In this document: positions 46,283 through 54,674 of the stretch, piece after piece
Numbering within the stretch: position 1 is the stretch's first letter
Layout of the letters: every line of letters starts with the position of its first letter
Assembly: GCA_034506255.1 (NCBI GenBank)
Contig: JAPDPX010000003.1
Location: forward strand, 186,001-250,000
Origin: a candidate division KSB1 bacterium
Lineage (GTDB): Bacteria; Zhuqueibacterota; Zhuqueibacteria; Zhuqueibacterales; Zhuqueibacteraceae
Length of the DNA: 64,000 bases
Reading direction: 5' to 3'
Translations under genes and position numbers: made by a program
Notes under the pieces: generated by a model
The model's input: only the letters and a program-made list of their open reading frames with translations
What the model was told of the DNA's origin: nothing
The model's database searches: none

Positions 46283-46945
46283 TCAATTCACGCTTTTCGA
46301 GAGATTCGCCGGTGCCGGGGACTGCTGTTTGGCGAGCGGCATGGTGCCAAAGACATAATCCCACAACGGCGTGCTGACGCCGTAGCCGCGGTTTTCATTC
46401 TGGAAATGGTGCCGCATGTGATGATGCTTGAGCCACAGGCCCGCCCGGCTTTTCAGGGAAAAATGGTGCGTGGCATAGTGGATCATGTCATAGCACAGAT
46501 AGCCCACCAGATAGCCGGAAAACAGCGGCGCGAAAAAGACGGGGCCCAAGATCATCCGGAACAAAACACCGAACAGCACCGCCAGCGGGATGCTTACCAC
46601 CGGCGGCATCACCAGGCGGGTGGAGTCATTGGGATAGTTGTGATGAATGCCATGGAACAAAAAGTGCAGCTTTTGGCCCCATTGCGATTTGGGTTGATAG
46701 TGAAAAACGAAGCGGTGCAAAAGATACTCGGTCAGCGTCCACAGAAACACACCCAGGACAAACAGGCCGCTGCCGGCCGCCAGCGAAATTGGGGTGTGCA
46801 ACGCGGCGTGATACAACAAGTAAAGCACGACGGGAACGTAGAGAAACAGCGGCACGGTGAAATGGACATGGGTAAAAAATTCGAGAAAATCGCTCTGAAA
46901 AAGCCGCGCCGTTTCATCTTTGTTGGATATGAAACGCTTTGCCAT
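46283..46945 (-). CDS. Fatty-acid-hydroxylase/sterol-desaturase superfamily membrane enzyme
   Basis: A 220-residue protein; ATG 46945 is preceded by GGAGGATGCG. Several hydrophobic helices hold the di-iron His clusters of the superfamily: HRFVFH, HGIHHNYPND, HYATHH and HHHMRHHFQ. The pattern resembles fatty acid 2-hydroxylases, which hydroxylate acyl chains of sphingolipids or ceramides using O2. It is the first gene of an operon and its stop overlaps the mlaE start. That coupling suggests a product, such as hydroxylated lipid, handled by this Mla-type transporter, but this is only inferred from context. Confidence 0.85.
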   Translation of the reverse strand: MAKRFISNKDETARLFQSDFLEFFTHVHFTVPLFLYVPVVLYLLYHAALHTPISLAAGSGLFVLGVFLWTLTEYLLHRFVFHYQPKSQWGQKLHFLFHGIHHNYPNDSTRLVMPPVVSIPLAVLFGVLFRMILGPVFFAPLFSGYLVGYLCYDMIHYATHHFSLKSRAGLWLKHHHMRHHFQNENRGYGVSTPLWDYVFGTMPLAKQQSPAPANLSKSVN

Positions 46946-48084
46946 CGCATCCTCCTTCACTCGCTTGATGACAGGTACTCGGCCATTTTCGCCGACCGGA
47001 AGCCCGGCCTTCAATCAGCAGAACCACAGCCGCCGGTGCGCGAAAAATCGCAAACAGCGGAAAAGATCGGCAAAATTATTTTGTCATTCAAGCCCAAAAT
47101 TCTCGAATGACACCGCAGGGACGGCATCAATTTTGATTCTCTCCCAATTGGAAACACGCCAGGCGCACCGCTGCATCCGGCTGCAGTGGAATGCCCCAGT
47201 TACTTGTGGGGGGCGTGGCGCAGAATTGTTGTCCAATGCGGCCACCTTTTCGGAAAGGCAAGCCAATTGCGTGCAAAACAATTGAAAAGCAATGACAGAA
47301 AAATTAATAGCGGAAATTGAGTGGGCGGGTTTTCATCAAAAACATTCTTGATCGCTGAATTTTGCACCCAGATTGATCCCTCTGCGGGAAACGCCGATTT
47401 AATCGCGACACCCACACATCCAGGGGACGGAAAAAGCCATTTCATGGGAGTGCGTTTTCGTTGGAGAGAAGCCATGAAGCCTTTTCCTCGCATGGCAGCG
47501 ATTCAACCTTCGATGTGAAGATCACCCCCGAAAATCCTGCCATTTATTCTGGGTAACAGCAAGCCAGCAAGCGAAATTCGGTCGGTCGCTTGACAAGAAA
47601 TCTGAATCTTTGTGCCATAAATCTTCCCGTCATGACTCGTTTGAAAAAGTTGGTGACATTGGGCAGGGAAGCCTGCGCCACTCAATACGCTCCTGAGAAG
47701 GATTGCGTTGCTGTTGAGAAAAATCTTGCCTTTCTAAGGCGGTTTGCTGATATTGCACGCACTTTGTCTTTGTCCCGGCGGCGCTGCGTATGGTTGGCAT
47801 GATGTGTCGATGTATTCCCCGGCAAGCGCCTTTCCCTCACGATGCTGCGACGGCGCGAAGGTCCCCCTGCAATCCCTATTACTAAGGAAGGCATGGCTTA
47901 CTGCTGTGAACCGGCGCTCACACCATACCTGCTCCTTGTTCTCCGTCAGCAAGCCCTCCTGTTTGTTGTCGACCTTCCCGTCAGTTTACACGAATTCTTT
48001 AGACCTCCCATGAAGCGGGGATGCGTTGATGCACCCGGCGGAGGGGTGGATCATCCTGCAATTTGACCCTCAACGAGGAGCCTG
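46946..48084. other. Large divergent non-coding region (1.1 kb)
   Basis: Between divergent starts of the hydroxylase operon and the subtilase gene. GC content is lower than in the flanking genes. It contains small hairpins (47168-47189, an 8-bp stem with one wobble; 47569-47591, AAGCGA/TCGCTT), a CAATTG pair near 47250-47285, a TTGACA at 47589 without a good -10 box, and a 56-codon reading frame at 47632-47802 with no ribosome site. Promoters for both flanking units must be here but I cannot place them. Confidence 0.5.
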
Positions 48085-51000
48085 ATGATGAAAAGCAGTT
48101 CTTCGAATCTCTGGACGGGCTGGCTGTTTGCGGTTTTGCTGGCGCTTGCAGGTGCAGCGTCGAATGCTGAAGCGGCGGGCGGGCCTGCCCCGCTGCCACC
48201 GGGCTGGGGCCATGTCCCCGGACGGGTGATGATCAAGCTCAAGCACGGACATAAGAGCATGGCAACGTTGCAGGCCATCATGCATGCGTATGGCGCCACT
48301 GCTGCCACCCCCGCCTTCAGCAACGTAAAGAACCGCAGCCTGGCGCAGCGCGCCGACATCGGTTTGGATCGTATCTTTACACTGCTCGTGCCGGAGCCGA
48401 GCGACGTGATGCAGTTGGCCGCCCGGCTCAATCGCCATCCCGCGGTGGAATATGCCGAGCCGGTCTACCTGATTCCGCTGGATGTGGCCGGCGAGCCGCA
48501 GCCGGTTGCCGCGCCGCTATCCGCCCCACTCCTCATCCCCAATGACCCGCACTACTCCCAGCAACAGCATCTGCCACAAATCAAGGCGCCAGAAGCATGG
48601 GAGGTGGCCAAAGGCAGCTCGGATGTCATCGTCGCGATCATCGACACCGGAACGGACTGGAATCATCCGGATTTGGTGGACAACATCTGGAGCAACGTCG
48701 ATGAAGCCCTCGACGGCATTGACAATGATGGCAACGGCTTCGTTGACGATATCCGCGGCTGGGATTTCGTGGACAACATCACCGATGTCGCCAACGGTGA
48801 AGATGGCGACACACCGGACAATGACCCCATGGATTTCAACGGCCACGGCACGCACACCTCCGGCCTGGCCGCCGCAGTGACCGACAACGGCATCGGCGTC
48901 GCCGCCATCTCGTGGAACGTGACCGTCATGCCGCTGCGCATCGGCTGGCAAAACACCAGCGGTCAGGGTCTCGGTCGTTCGGACTGGATGGCGCAGGCGT
49001 TCATCTATGCGGCAGACAATGGCGCGCATGTTGCCAGTTTGAGCTATGGCAACTCCGAAATCGTGGTGGACGGCGCGCGCTATGCCTTTGAAAATGGCGT
49101 GGTGGTGGTCTGTTCCGCTGGTAATGGCGACTCGGAAGCCGGCAATCCGCTGCCCTTGGCGCCGTTTGCACTTTCGGTCGCGGCCCTCACTGAGCAGGAT
49201 CGCAAAGCCTCGTATTCATCCTACGGAGATTGGGTGAAAGTTTCGGCGCCCGGTGGCGATCAGCCCGGCGGCCGCATTGGCATTTTGAGCACGGTATTCA
49301 ACGATGGCTATGCGTTTTACTCCGGCACTTCGATGGCGGCGCCGCTCACCGCGGGTTTGGCGGCTGTGATCAAATCCCAGCATCCCAACTGGACGCCGTC
49401 GCAGGTGATATTGCAAGTCGCGGAAACCGCGGACGACATTGACGCCCTCAACCCCAGATATCTCGGCAAGCTCGGCACCGGCCGCATCAACACGCTGCGC
49501 GCCCTGGGCGAGACGGTGACTGCCCTGCCGCGCATCCGGCTGGCTGCCTCGACGACTTCCGATATCATTGGCGGCAATGGTAATGGCATGCTCGAAGCCG
49601 GTGAAACCGCCTCCCTGGTCGTGACGCTGGAAAACAATTGGGGCTATGCCACCAACCTCCGTGGCACGCTCACCAGCAGGGATTGGGCCGTGACGGTCAC
49701 CAAAGCCTCCGCCAATTATGGCAGCCTGGCCGGGCTCTCCAATCTCAATCAGAACACCAAAGCCAACACCGCCGATCCCTTCACCATTGCAATCCTGCCG
49801 GACGCGTTTCCACATCGCGCACTGTTGACACTGGAGCTGAACGCCGACAACGGTTATCACGACAGCCTGGAGCTTACCCTTGGCATCAGCCCCTCCATTC
49901 TCGTTGTGGATGATGATGATGGCAACAACAACGTCGAGTCGTACTATACGCGCGTGCTCGACAGCCTCGGCCTCGGCTTTGAAATGCACGATCATGTACG
50001 CCACGGCACGCCTGCGTTCGAGAAGATGAAGGGCTATGCCACCGTCATTTGGCTGTGTGAGTGGCAGTTCCCCGCGCTCGATTCGACCGATCGTGCCGAA
50101 CTCGGGAAATATCTCGATGCCGGCGGTTCTCTCTTCATTTCCGGGCAGGACATTGGTTGGGACCTGTGCGATCAGAACCATGCGGGCTCCACCAATGAAT
50201 TCGACCGCTCGGGCGGCCAGTCGCTGACCTTCTATGAGAGCCGGCTGCATGCCCGCTACCTTGCCGATGATTCGGATTTTTCCTCGCTCACCGGCGTCAG
50301 CGGCGATCCCATCGGTGATGGCTTGCGCTTTGACGTGTTCCAACCCGGCCGTTTGGCCAGTCAGCAGTTTCCCAGCGAGATCGAGGCCCTTGCTCCGGCG
50401 GTGAGCATCTTCAATTACGGCAATGGCCGCTCGGGCGCAGTGCGCTATGCCGGTGATTATCGCGTGGTGAATTTTGCCTTTGGTGGCTATGAAGCCATCG
50501 TCGATTCGCTGGTGCGCGAGCAGGTGATGCTGCGGGTGGTCAACTGGCTCAACGGTTTTGTCTTTGAACACGAACCGCTGCGCGACACCGAAGATTTCGT
50601 GCAGCCGCGTTCCGTCACTGCACGCATCACTTCCACCCTGAGCCCGCTGCAGGAAGTTGTGCTTTACTGGGATGTCGACGGCGCTTTCCCGTTCAACAAA
50701 GTCGTCATGTCGCCGGATGCCGAAGGCAATTATCGCGGCGAAATTCCGGCGCAGTCGAACAAGACGGTCGAATACTTCATCCTGGCGCGCACGCAGAAGG
50801 GTTTCTCCGCGCCGTTTCAAATCTACTCCTATCGCTCTGCGGCTGATCACACACCGCCGGTACTCACCAACCTCACCACGCTGCACAATGTGATCGACAA
50901 TGCCGGCCCGTTCGCCGTGACGGTGGAGGTGAGTGACAATCTGGGAGTGAATGCCGACAGGGTGTGGCTGCACTATCGCACGAGCTCCGGGCTGCGTGAC

Positions 51001-51987
51001 AGCACGAAGCTGGCGGCCGGTGGCGGCTCCGCTTTTACCGGTGCACTTTCCGGCGGCTTTGCCTATGGCGACACCGTGAGTTATTATGTCAGCGCATACG
51101 ACGTGGCGGCCGCCGCCAATCGCGGCGTCACGCCGGAGAAAAGCTTCATTGTGGGCATGGAGGATTTTGAGAACGGCTTGCATGCCTGGCAGGTGGAGCC
51201 CAATCGCTGGGGCTTGACCCGGCAACGCCGCGCCGACGGCTTGTGGGCAGCCTCCAGCAACCCCGGCACCCTCTACGCTGTCAATGTCAACTCTGCGATG
51301 ACGCTCAACCTCCCGCTCGATTTCAGCAAGCTCTCCGCAGCCACGCTGTATTTTTCCGAGCAGCATTATTTCTCCGCCAATCAGGAAGACTTCGGAGTGG
51401 TGGAAATCAGCGCCGATGGCGGGCAAAATTGGGCGCAGCTCACGGATCAGTTCCGCGGGACGCAAGCGCAGTGGCGCGAGCGCGGTTTCTCCATGAATGC
51501 CTACACCGGCGCCGGCTTCAACAATGTCCGGATTCGGTTTCGCATTCAGACCGATGGCAACCCTGCCGCTGCTTCCGCCGGCTGGTTTGTGGATCGGGTG
51601 CGCATCGTTGCGGGTGTCACCGTGGCGGTGAATGATCGCGAAGCATCCTCCCCAATACCGGTGGATTTCACTCTGGGCCAAAGCTATCCCAATCCCTTTG
51701 CGCACAATCTGTCATCGATCTCCGGCAATGCCGCGCAGGCAACGATTGCCTACAGCCTGCCGCAAAGTGCCGTGGTCAAACTCATGATCTATGACGTGTT
51801 GGGTCACCAGGTTGCCACCCTGGTATCCGGTCCGCAGCCGGCCGGCACTCACTTCGCCACCTGGAACGGCAGGGATGCACTGGGCCGGCCGGTGGCAAGT
51901 GGGATCTATTTCTATCGCATGGAAGCAATCACGGCACAAGGCGGCCGTGAATTTCGTGCGGTACGCCGCCTGCTGGTGCTGCAATAG
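48085..51987 (+). CDS. Secreted subtilisin-like protease with type IX-style C-terminal sorting domain
   Basis: A 1300-residue protein; ATG 48085 follows GAGGAGCCTG. A signal peptide (about 1-31) and propeptide precede the S8 domain. The catalytic triad is Asp187 (AIIDTGTDWNHPDL), His254 (NGHGTHTSG) and Ser416 (SGTSMAAPLTAG). A short Asp-rich segment (DNDGNGFVDD) probably binds Ca. From about 490 come beta-rich domains and a jelly-roll-like region near 1030-1180. The last 95 residues hold SYPNPFAHN, KLMIYDVLG, AGTHFATWNGRD and ASGIYFYRM, the FlgD-Ig-like sorting signal. So it is probably exported through the type IX system and anchored or released at the surface. Confidence 0.93.
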   Translation: MMKSSSSNLWTGWLFAVLLALAGAASNAEAAGGPAPLPPGWGHVPGRVMIKLKHGHKSMATLQAIMHAYGATAATPAFSNVKNRSLAQRADIGLDRIFTLLVPEPSDVMQLAARLNRHPAVEYAEPVYLIPLDVAGEPQPVAAPLSAPLLIPNDPHYSQQQHLPQIKAPEAWEVAKGSSDVIVAIIDTGTDWNHPDLVDNIWSNVDEALDGIDNDGNGFVDDIRGWDFVDNITDVANGEDGDTPDNDPMDFNGHGTHTSGLAAAVTDNGIGVAAISWNVTVMPLRIGWQNTSGQGLGRSDWMAQAFIYAADNGAHVASLSYGNSEIVVDGARYAFENGVVVVCSAGNGDSEAGNPLPLAPFALSVAALTEQDRKASYSSYGDWVKVSAPGGDQPGGRIGILSTVFNDGYAFYSGTSMAAPLTAGLAAVIKSQHPNWTPSQVILQVAETADDIDALNPRYLGKLGTGRINTLRALGETVTALPRIRLAASTTSDIIGGNGNGMLEAGETASLVVTLENNWGYATNLRGTLTSRDWAVTVTKASANYGSLAGLSNLNQNTKANTADPFTIAILPDAFPHRALLTLELNADNGYHDSLELTLGISPSILVVDDDDGNNNVESYYTRVLDSLGLGFEMHDHVRHGTPAFEKMKGYATVIWLCEWQFPALDSTDRAELGKYLDAGGSLFISGQDIGWDLCDQNHAGSTNEFDRSGGQSLTFYESRLHARYLADDSDFSSLTGVSGDPIGDGLRFDVFQPGRLASQQFPSEIEALAPAVSIFNYGNGRSGAVRYAGDYRVVNFAFGGYEAIVDSLVREQVMLRVVNWLNGFVFEHEPLRDTEDFVQPRSVTARITSTLSPLQEVVLYWDVDGAFPFNKVVMSPDAEGNYRGEIPAQSNKTVEYFILARTQKGFSAPFQIYSYRSAADHTPPVLTNLTTLHNVIDNAGPFAVTVEVSDNLGVNADRVWLHYRTSSGLRDSTKLAAGGGSAFTGALSGGFAYGDTVSYYVSAYDVAAAANRGVTPEKSFIVGMEDFENGLHAWQVEPNRWGLTRQRRADGLWAASSNPGTLYAVNVNSAMTLNLPLDFSKLSAATLYFSEQHYFSANQEDFGVVEISADGGQNWAQLTDQFRGTQAQWRERGFSMNAYTGAGFNNVRIRFRIQTDGNPAAASAGWFVDRVRIVAGVTVAVNDREASSPIPVDFTLGQSYPNPFAHNLSSISGNAAQATIAYSLPQSAVVKLMIYDVLGHQVATLVSGPQPAGTHFATWNGRDALGRPVASGIYFYRMEAITAQGGREFRAVRRLLVLQ

Positions 51988-52231
51988 TCAAATTTCAGTC
52001 CGGCGGGGCAGCGGGCAGGACTGCACCGCCGGCAGCCCGGGCTCTGGCCCGAAGGGTGTGTGTCGTTACAATTGCCACGCTTTCAAAAAGCTGATTCGTT
52101 TTCACGTCCCTGCACATCCCTTTCGCCGGCAGCACAAAACTCTGCCGCGATCGTCAGTTCTCGCAGGGGCGTGCCTTTTAGCTTCGCTGTGCGGGGACTC
52201 CATTTTCCCCGACTTCCCGGTTGCCACAACG

Positions 52232-52262
52232 CCGGGCAATGCCATGACATTGCCCGGTTTTT
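52232..52262 (+). terminator. Intrinsic terminator
   Basis: A perfect 10-bp stem CCGGGCAATG/CATTGCCCGG with a 6-base loop, followed by TTTTT. It may end the subtilase transcript or an unannotated short RNA. Confidence 0.85.
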
Positions 52263-52648
52263 CCCCTTGAAAAAGGCAGGATCAGATTATCGCAATGCGG
52301 CGATGGCAATTTGATTTTGGCTGATGTGGCAATATCTGCCTCCCACCTCCGGGCGATTTTTCCTGACACCAGACCTGAATCACGTCGCTGCCGAAGCCCC
52401 GGTCAGCGGGCAGATTTTAACCGCGCCGGCTTGGGAAGGCCTGCGGCTGAACACGGAATGAAGCACAGAAGTTTGCGCTGCAGGAACTGATATCCCTTCT
52501 GCCAAATCATCCCACGGCAAGCCATCATGACAGATTAGTCTTGGCCTTCGTAATCTTTACGCTTTCAAGTTTTTCAAAAACAGGGCGGCGATCTCTTAAC
52601 AATTCTGGCATATCAATTGCCATATATCATCTGCTAAATCGATTGAAT

Positions 52649-52677
52649 TTGTCAAGTTGTCACAGCGTCGGTTAAAA
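52649..52677 (+). promoter_or_regulatory. Candidate promoter of DnaJ-like gene
   Basis: TTGTCA (52649-52654), 17-base spacer, TTAAAA (52672-52677). The -10 box is weak. No sigma-32-like or CIRCE operator is seen. Confidence 0.4.
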
Positions 52678-52738
52678 TGTTCACTTTGCCCGGTGAAACG
52701 GCTGCTGTAGGTTTCAGAGAATCTTTTCAGTGAAATCC

Positions 52739-52765
52739 CTCTCGCCGCACGCGATGCAGCGAGAG
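52739..52765 (+). promoter_or_regulatory. Hairpin covering the ribosome-binding site of the DnaJ-like gene; candidate RNA thermometer
   Basis: Arms CTCTCGC (52739-52745) and GCGAGAG (52759-52765) pair perfectly; inside, GCA (52747-52749) pairs with TGC (52755-52757) around a C-A mismatch. The 3' arm contains the purine-rich GAGAG Shine-Dalgarno-like site 4 bases before ATG 52770. Heat could open the structure, as in known RNA thermometers of chaperone genes. Confidence 0.5.
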
Positions 52766-52769
52766 CATC

Positions 52770-53720
52770 ATGGCTGCAAAGATGCGATTCAAAGACTATT
52801 ACAAGATTCTTGGCGTGAGCGAGAAGGCCACGCCGGAGGAGATCAAGAAATCTTACCGCCGGTTGGCCAAACAATATCACCCGGATGCCAACCCCGGCGA
52901 CAAGTCCGCTGAGGAGCGCTTCAAAGAGATCAATGAAGCGTATGACATCATCGGCGATGCGGACAAGCGCCACAAGTATGATCAATTGCGCTTTTACGGC
53001 CGGCCGGATGCCACCAGCAACGGCGAGTGGTTCTCTTTTGATCCGGAATTTTTGCGCAGCCACGGTTTCGGCATGCCGGGCATGGGGGCGCACGGTCCGT
53101 TTGGCTCCTTTTTCGGTCAGGGGTTCGCCTTCTCGGATTTGTTACGCGATCTTTTCGGCTTCAATGGCATCTATTCCGACCCGGCACCCGCGCAGAGCAC
53201 CCCGCGCCACATCACGGGCAAGATTCGCATCTCGTTTTTGGAAGCCGTGCGCGGCACGGAACGCACGATTTCAGTTCGCCAGAAGAAAGCCTGCCCGGTT
53301 TGCCATGGCAAGGGCCAGGAAGGTTATGCGCCCTGCAGCCGTTGCAACGGCAGCGGCCAGATTTCCTCGAGAAAGAAAATTCGCCTGCGACTGCCTGCCG
53401 GTGTCGAAAGCGGGCACCAGTTGCGCCTGCGGGGCCTGGCCTCGGAATCCAATCATGGGCCGGCCGGTGATGTCATCATAACCGTGGAAGTGGAGCCCCA
53501 CCCGCATTTCACCCGCGCCGGCGCGGACATCTACTACGAAACCCACGTGGATGAACCGGCGTTGAAAACCGGGACGCGTTTGCGCATTCCAACGATAGAA
53601 GGCAAACTCGTCGAGCTGAACGTGCCTGCCGGCACCAAGCGCGGTACGGTATTCCGGCTGCGCAATTTTGGCGTGAAGACGGCCACGCGCGTTGGGGATC
53701 AATTCATCAAGGTCGTTTGA
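52770..53720 (+). CDS. DnaJ-family co-chaperone with half zinc finger
   Basis: A 316-residue protein. The J domain (about 6-70) has the essential HPD in YHPDANPG. A Gly/Phe-rich segment (about 90-130) follows. The central zinc-finger region contains only two CxxCxGxG repeats, CPVCHGKG and CSRCNGSG, where classical DnaJ has four. The C-terminal substrate-binding beta domain (about 205-316) ends at QFIKVV without the usual dimerisation tail. It is therefore intermediate between DnaJ and CbpA. ATG 52770 is used; ATG 52782 is possible. A full DnaK gene lies 3.2 kb downstream. Confidence 0.92.
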   Translation: MAAKMRFKDYYKILGVSEKATPEEIKKSYRRLAKQYHPDANPGDKSAEERFKEINEAYDIIGDADKRHKYDQLRFYGRPDATSNGEWFSFDPEFLRSHGFGMPGMGAHGPFGSFFGQGFAFSDLLRDLFGFNGIYSDPAPAQSTPRHITGKIRISFLEAVRGTERTISVRQKKACPVCHGKGQEGYAPCSRCNGSGQISSRKKIRLRLPAGVESGHQLRLRGLASESNHGPAGDVIITVEVEPHPHFTRAGADIYYETHVDEPALKTGTRLRIPTIEGKLVELNVPAGTKRGTVFRLRNFGVKTATRVGDQFIKVV

Positions 53721-53763
53721 AGACACTGATGGCTGCCAGGGGAAACGGGCGGCCGCATTTCTG

Positions 53764-53812
53764 TGGCGATGGAGTCCGCCCACAACCGCGCCAACGCTGA
53801 TGACTCCTGTGC
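53764..53812 (+). promoter_or_regulatory. Fluoride (crcB) riboswitch
   Basis: The sequence matches the crcB motif: GGCGATGGAGTCCGCC, then AAC, a small stem GCG-CCAA-CGC, then CTGATGACTCCT. Paired elements are GGCG/CGCC (53765-53768 and 53777-53780) and the long-range GGAGTC/GACTCC (53771-53776 and 53802-53807). The conserved GATG repeat and the TGATG before the 3' strand are in place. It lies 26 bases before the crcB start, so fluoride would control crcB expression. Confidence 0.93.
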
Positions 53813-53837
53813 ACCCTCAATTCTCATAATCAGCGTC

Positions 53838-54221
53838 ATGCTCAAAATCATTCTGGTGGGCATCGGCGGTTTTGCCGGCTCCATCCTGCGTTATCTCTTG
53901 AGTGGCTATGTTCAGCAATTGGCTAAGGACTCCGGGTTTCCCCTGGGCACGGCTGCGGTCAATCTCGCTGGATGCCTGGTGATCGGGCTGCTCGCGCAAC
54001 TGGCCGAGCGGCACGGCTTTCTCACGATGGAAGCCCGACTTTTGATCGTCATCGGCTTCCTGGGCGGCTTCACCACCTTTTCGACGTTTACCAATGAGAC
54101 GATGAATCTGTTGCGCAATGGTGAAGTTCTGGCCGCGCTGGTCAATCTCCATGTTCACTTCGTTTTGGGCCTTGCGGCCGTGTGGTTGGGACGCGTACTG
54201 GCATACCTGCTCTGGAGGTAA
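53838..54221 (+). CDS. crcB: Fluoride ion channel CrcB/Fluc
   Basis: A 127-residue membrane protein, the normal Fluc length. The start ATG 53838 is chosen because the longer upstream frame runs through the riboswitch. Motifs: GIGGFAGSILRYLLS, AVNLAGCLVIGLLAQ (pore Asn), and GFLGGFTTFSTFTNE, the Phe-box and Thr-rich segment lining the fluoride path. Four membrane helices are visible. It works as a dual-topology dimer exporting fluoride. No clear Shine-Dalgarno sequence precedes it. It is followed 5 bases later by a DUF190 gene. Confidence 0.96.
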   Translation: MLKIILVGIGGFAGSILRYLLSGYVQQLAKDSGFPLGTAAVNLAGCLVIGLLAQLAERHGFLTMEARLLIVIGFLGGFTTFSTFTNETMNLLRNGEVLAALVNLHVHFVLGLAAVWLGRVLAYLLWR

Positions 54222-54226
54222 AATCC

Positions 54227-54571
54227 GTGGTTTTGCCCGAAGAAGGTTACTTGCTGCGCCTGTTCATCGGCGAGAGCGACAAACATGAGGGCAAGCCGCT
54301 CTATGAATGGCTGGTGCTGCAGGCGCGCGCGCACGGCCTGGCGGGTGCGACGGTGCTGCGCGGAATGATGGGGTTCGGCGCCCACAGCCGGATTCATACC
54401 TTCAAGATCGAGCGGCTGTCCGAAGACCTCCCCATCATCGTCGAAATTGTCGACACCCGGGAGAAGCTGGAACGCTTCATGACCGTGGTGGATGACGCCC
54501 TGCAAGGCGGCCTGGCAACGCTGGAAAAAGCGCAGATTCGGTTCTATCGCAGCGGCACGGCGCAAGTCTGA
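54227..54571 (+). CDS. DUF190 (PII-like) protein
   Basis: A 114-residue protein. The GTG start at 54227 has an excellent GGAGGT eight bases upstream and lies 5 bases after crcB; the upstream frame overlapping crcB is not needed. The fold is PII-like: LLRLFIGESDKHEGKPLYEW, then GATVLRGMMGFGAHSRIHT, IIVEIVDTREKLERFM and the C-terminal strand. DUF190 genes are commonly next to crcB, so a regulatory role toward the fluoride channel is plausible though the mechanism is unknown. Confidence 0.93.
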   Translation: MVLPEEGYLLRLFIGESDKHEGKPLYEWLVLQARAHGLAGATVLRGMMGFGAHSRIHTFKIERLSEDLPIIVEIVDTREKLERFMTVVDDALQGGLATLEKAQIRFYRSGTAQV

Positions 54572-54674
54572 CGGGCCGGCAAAACGCCCTGCCGTGGCCT
54601 GGTTGCGGCCGGCGGGGTGCCGTTTCCCCGGCCGGCCCATATACATTCCTGTTTTATTTTGAGGAGAAGGTGTG

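Larger units (their letters stand above)
51988..52769. other. Intergenic region after the subtilase gene
   Basis: A clear terminator lies at 52232-52262, about 245 bases after the protease stop codon. The last 250 bases are AT-rich and hold a candidate promoter (52649-52677) and the hairpin before the DnaJ-like gene. The stretch 51988-52230 shows no gene or recognisable repeat. Confidence 0.5.

Noticed and set aside
47632..47802. 56-codon plus-strand frame
   Set aside because: It has no ribosome-binding site, no homologue I recognise and a composition like the surrounding non-coding DNA; it is listed only within the gap.
49216..51705. 829-codon minus-strand frame
   Set aside because: It is antisense to the subtilase gene, whose triad and sorting domain are unmistakable.
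53763..53837. Upstream extension of the crcB frame
   Set aside because: These codons fall in the fluoride riboswitch, and the family-typical N-terminus begins at ATG 53838.
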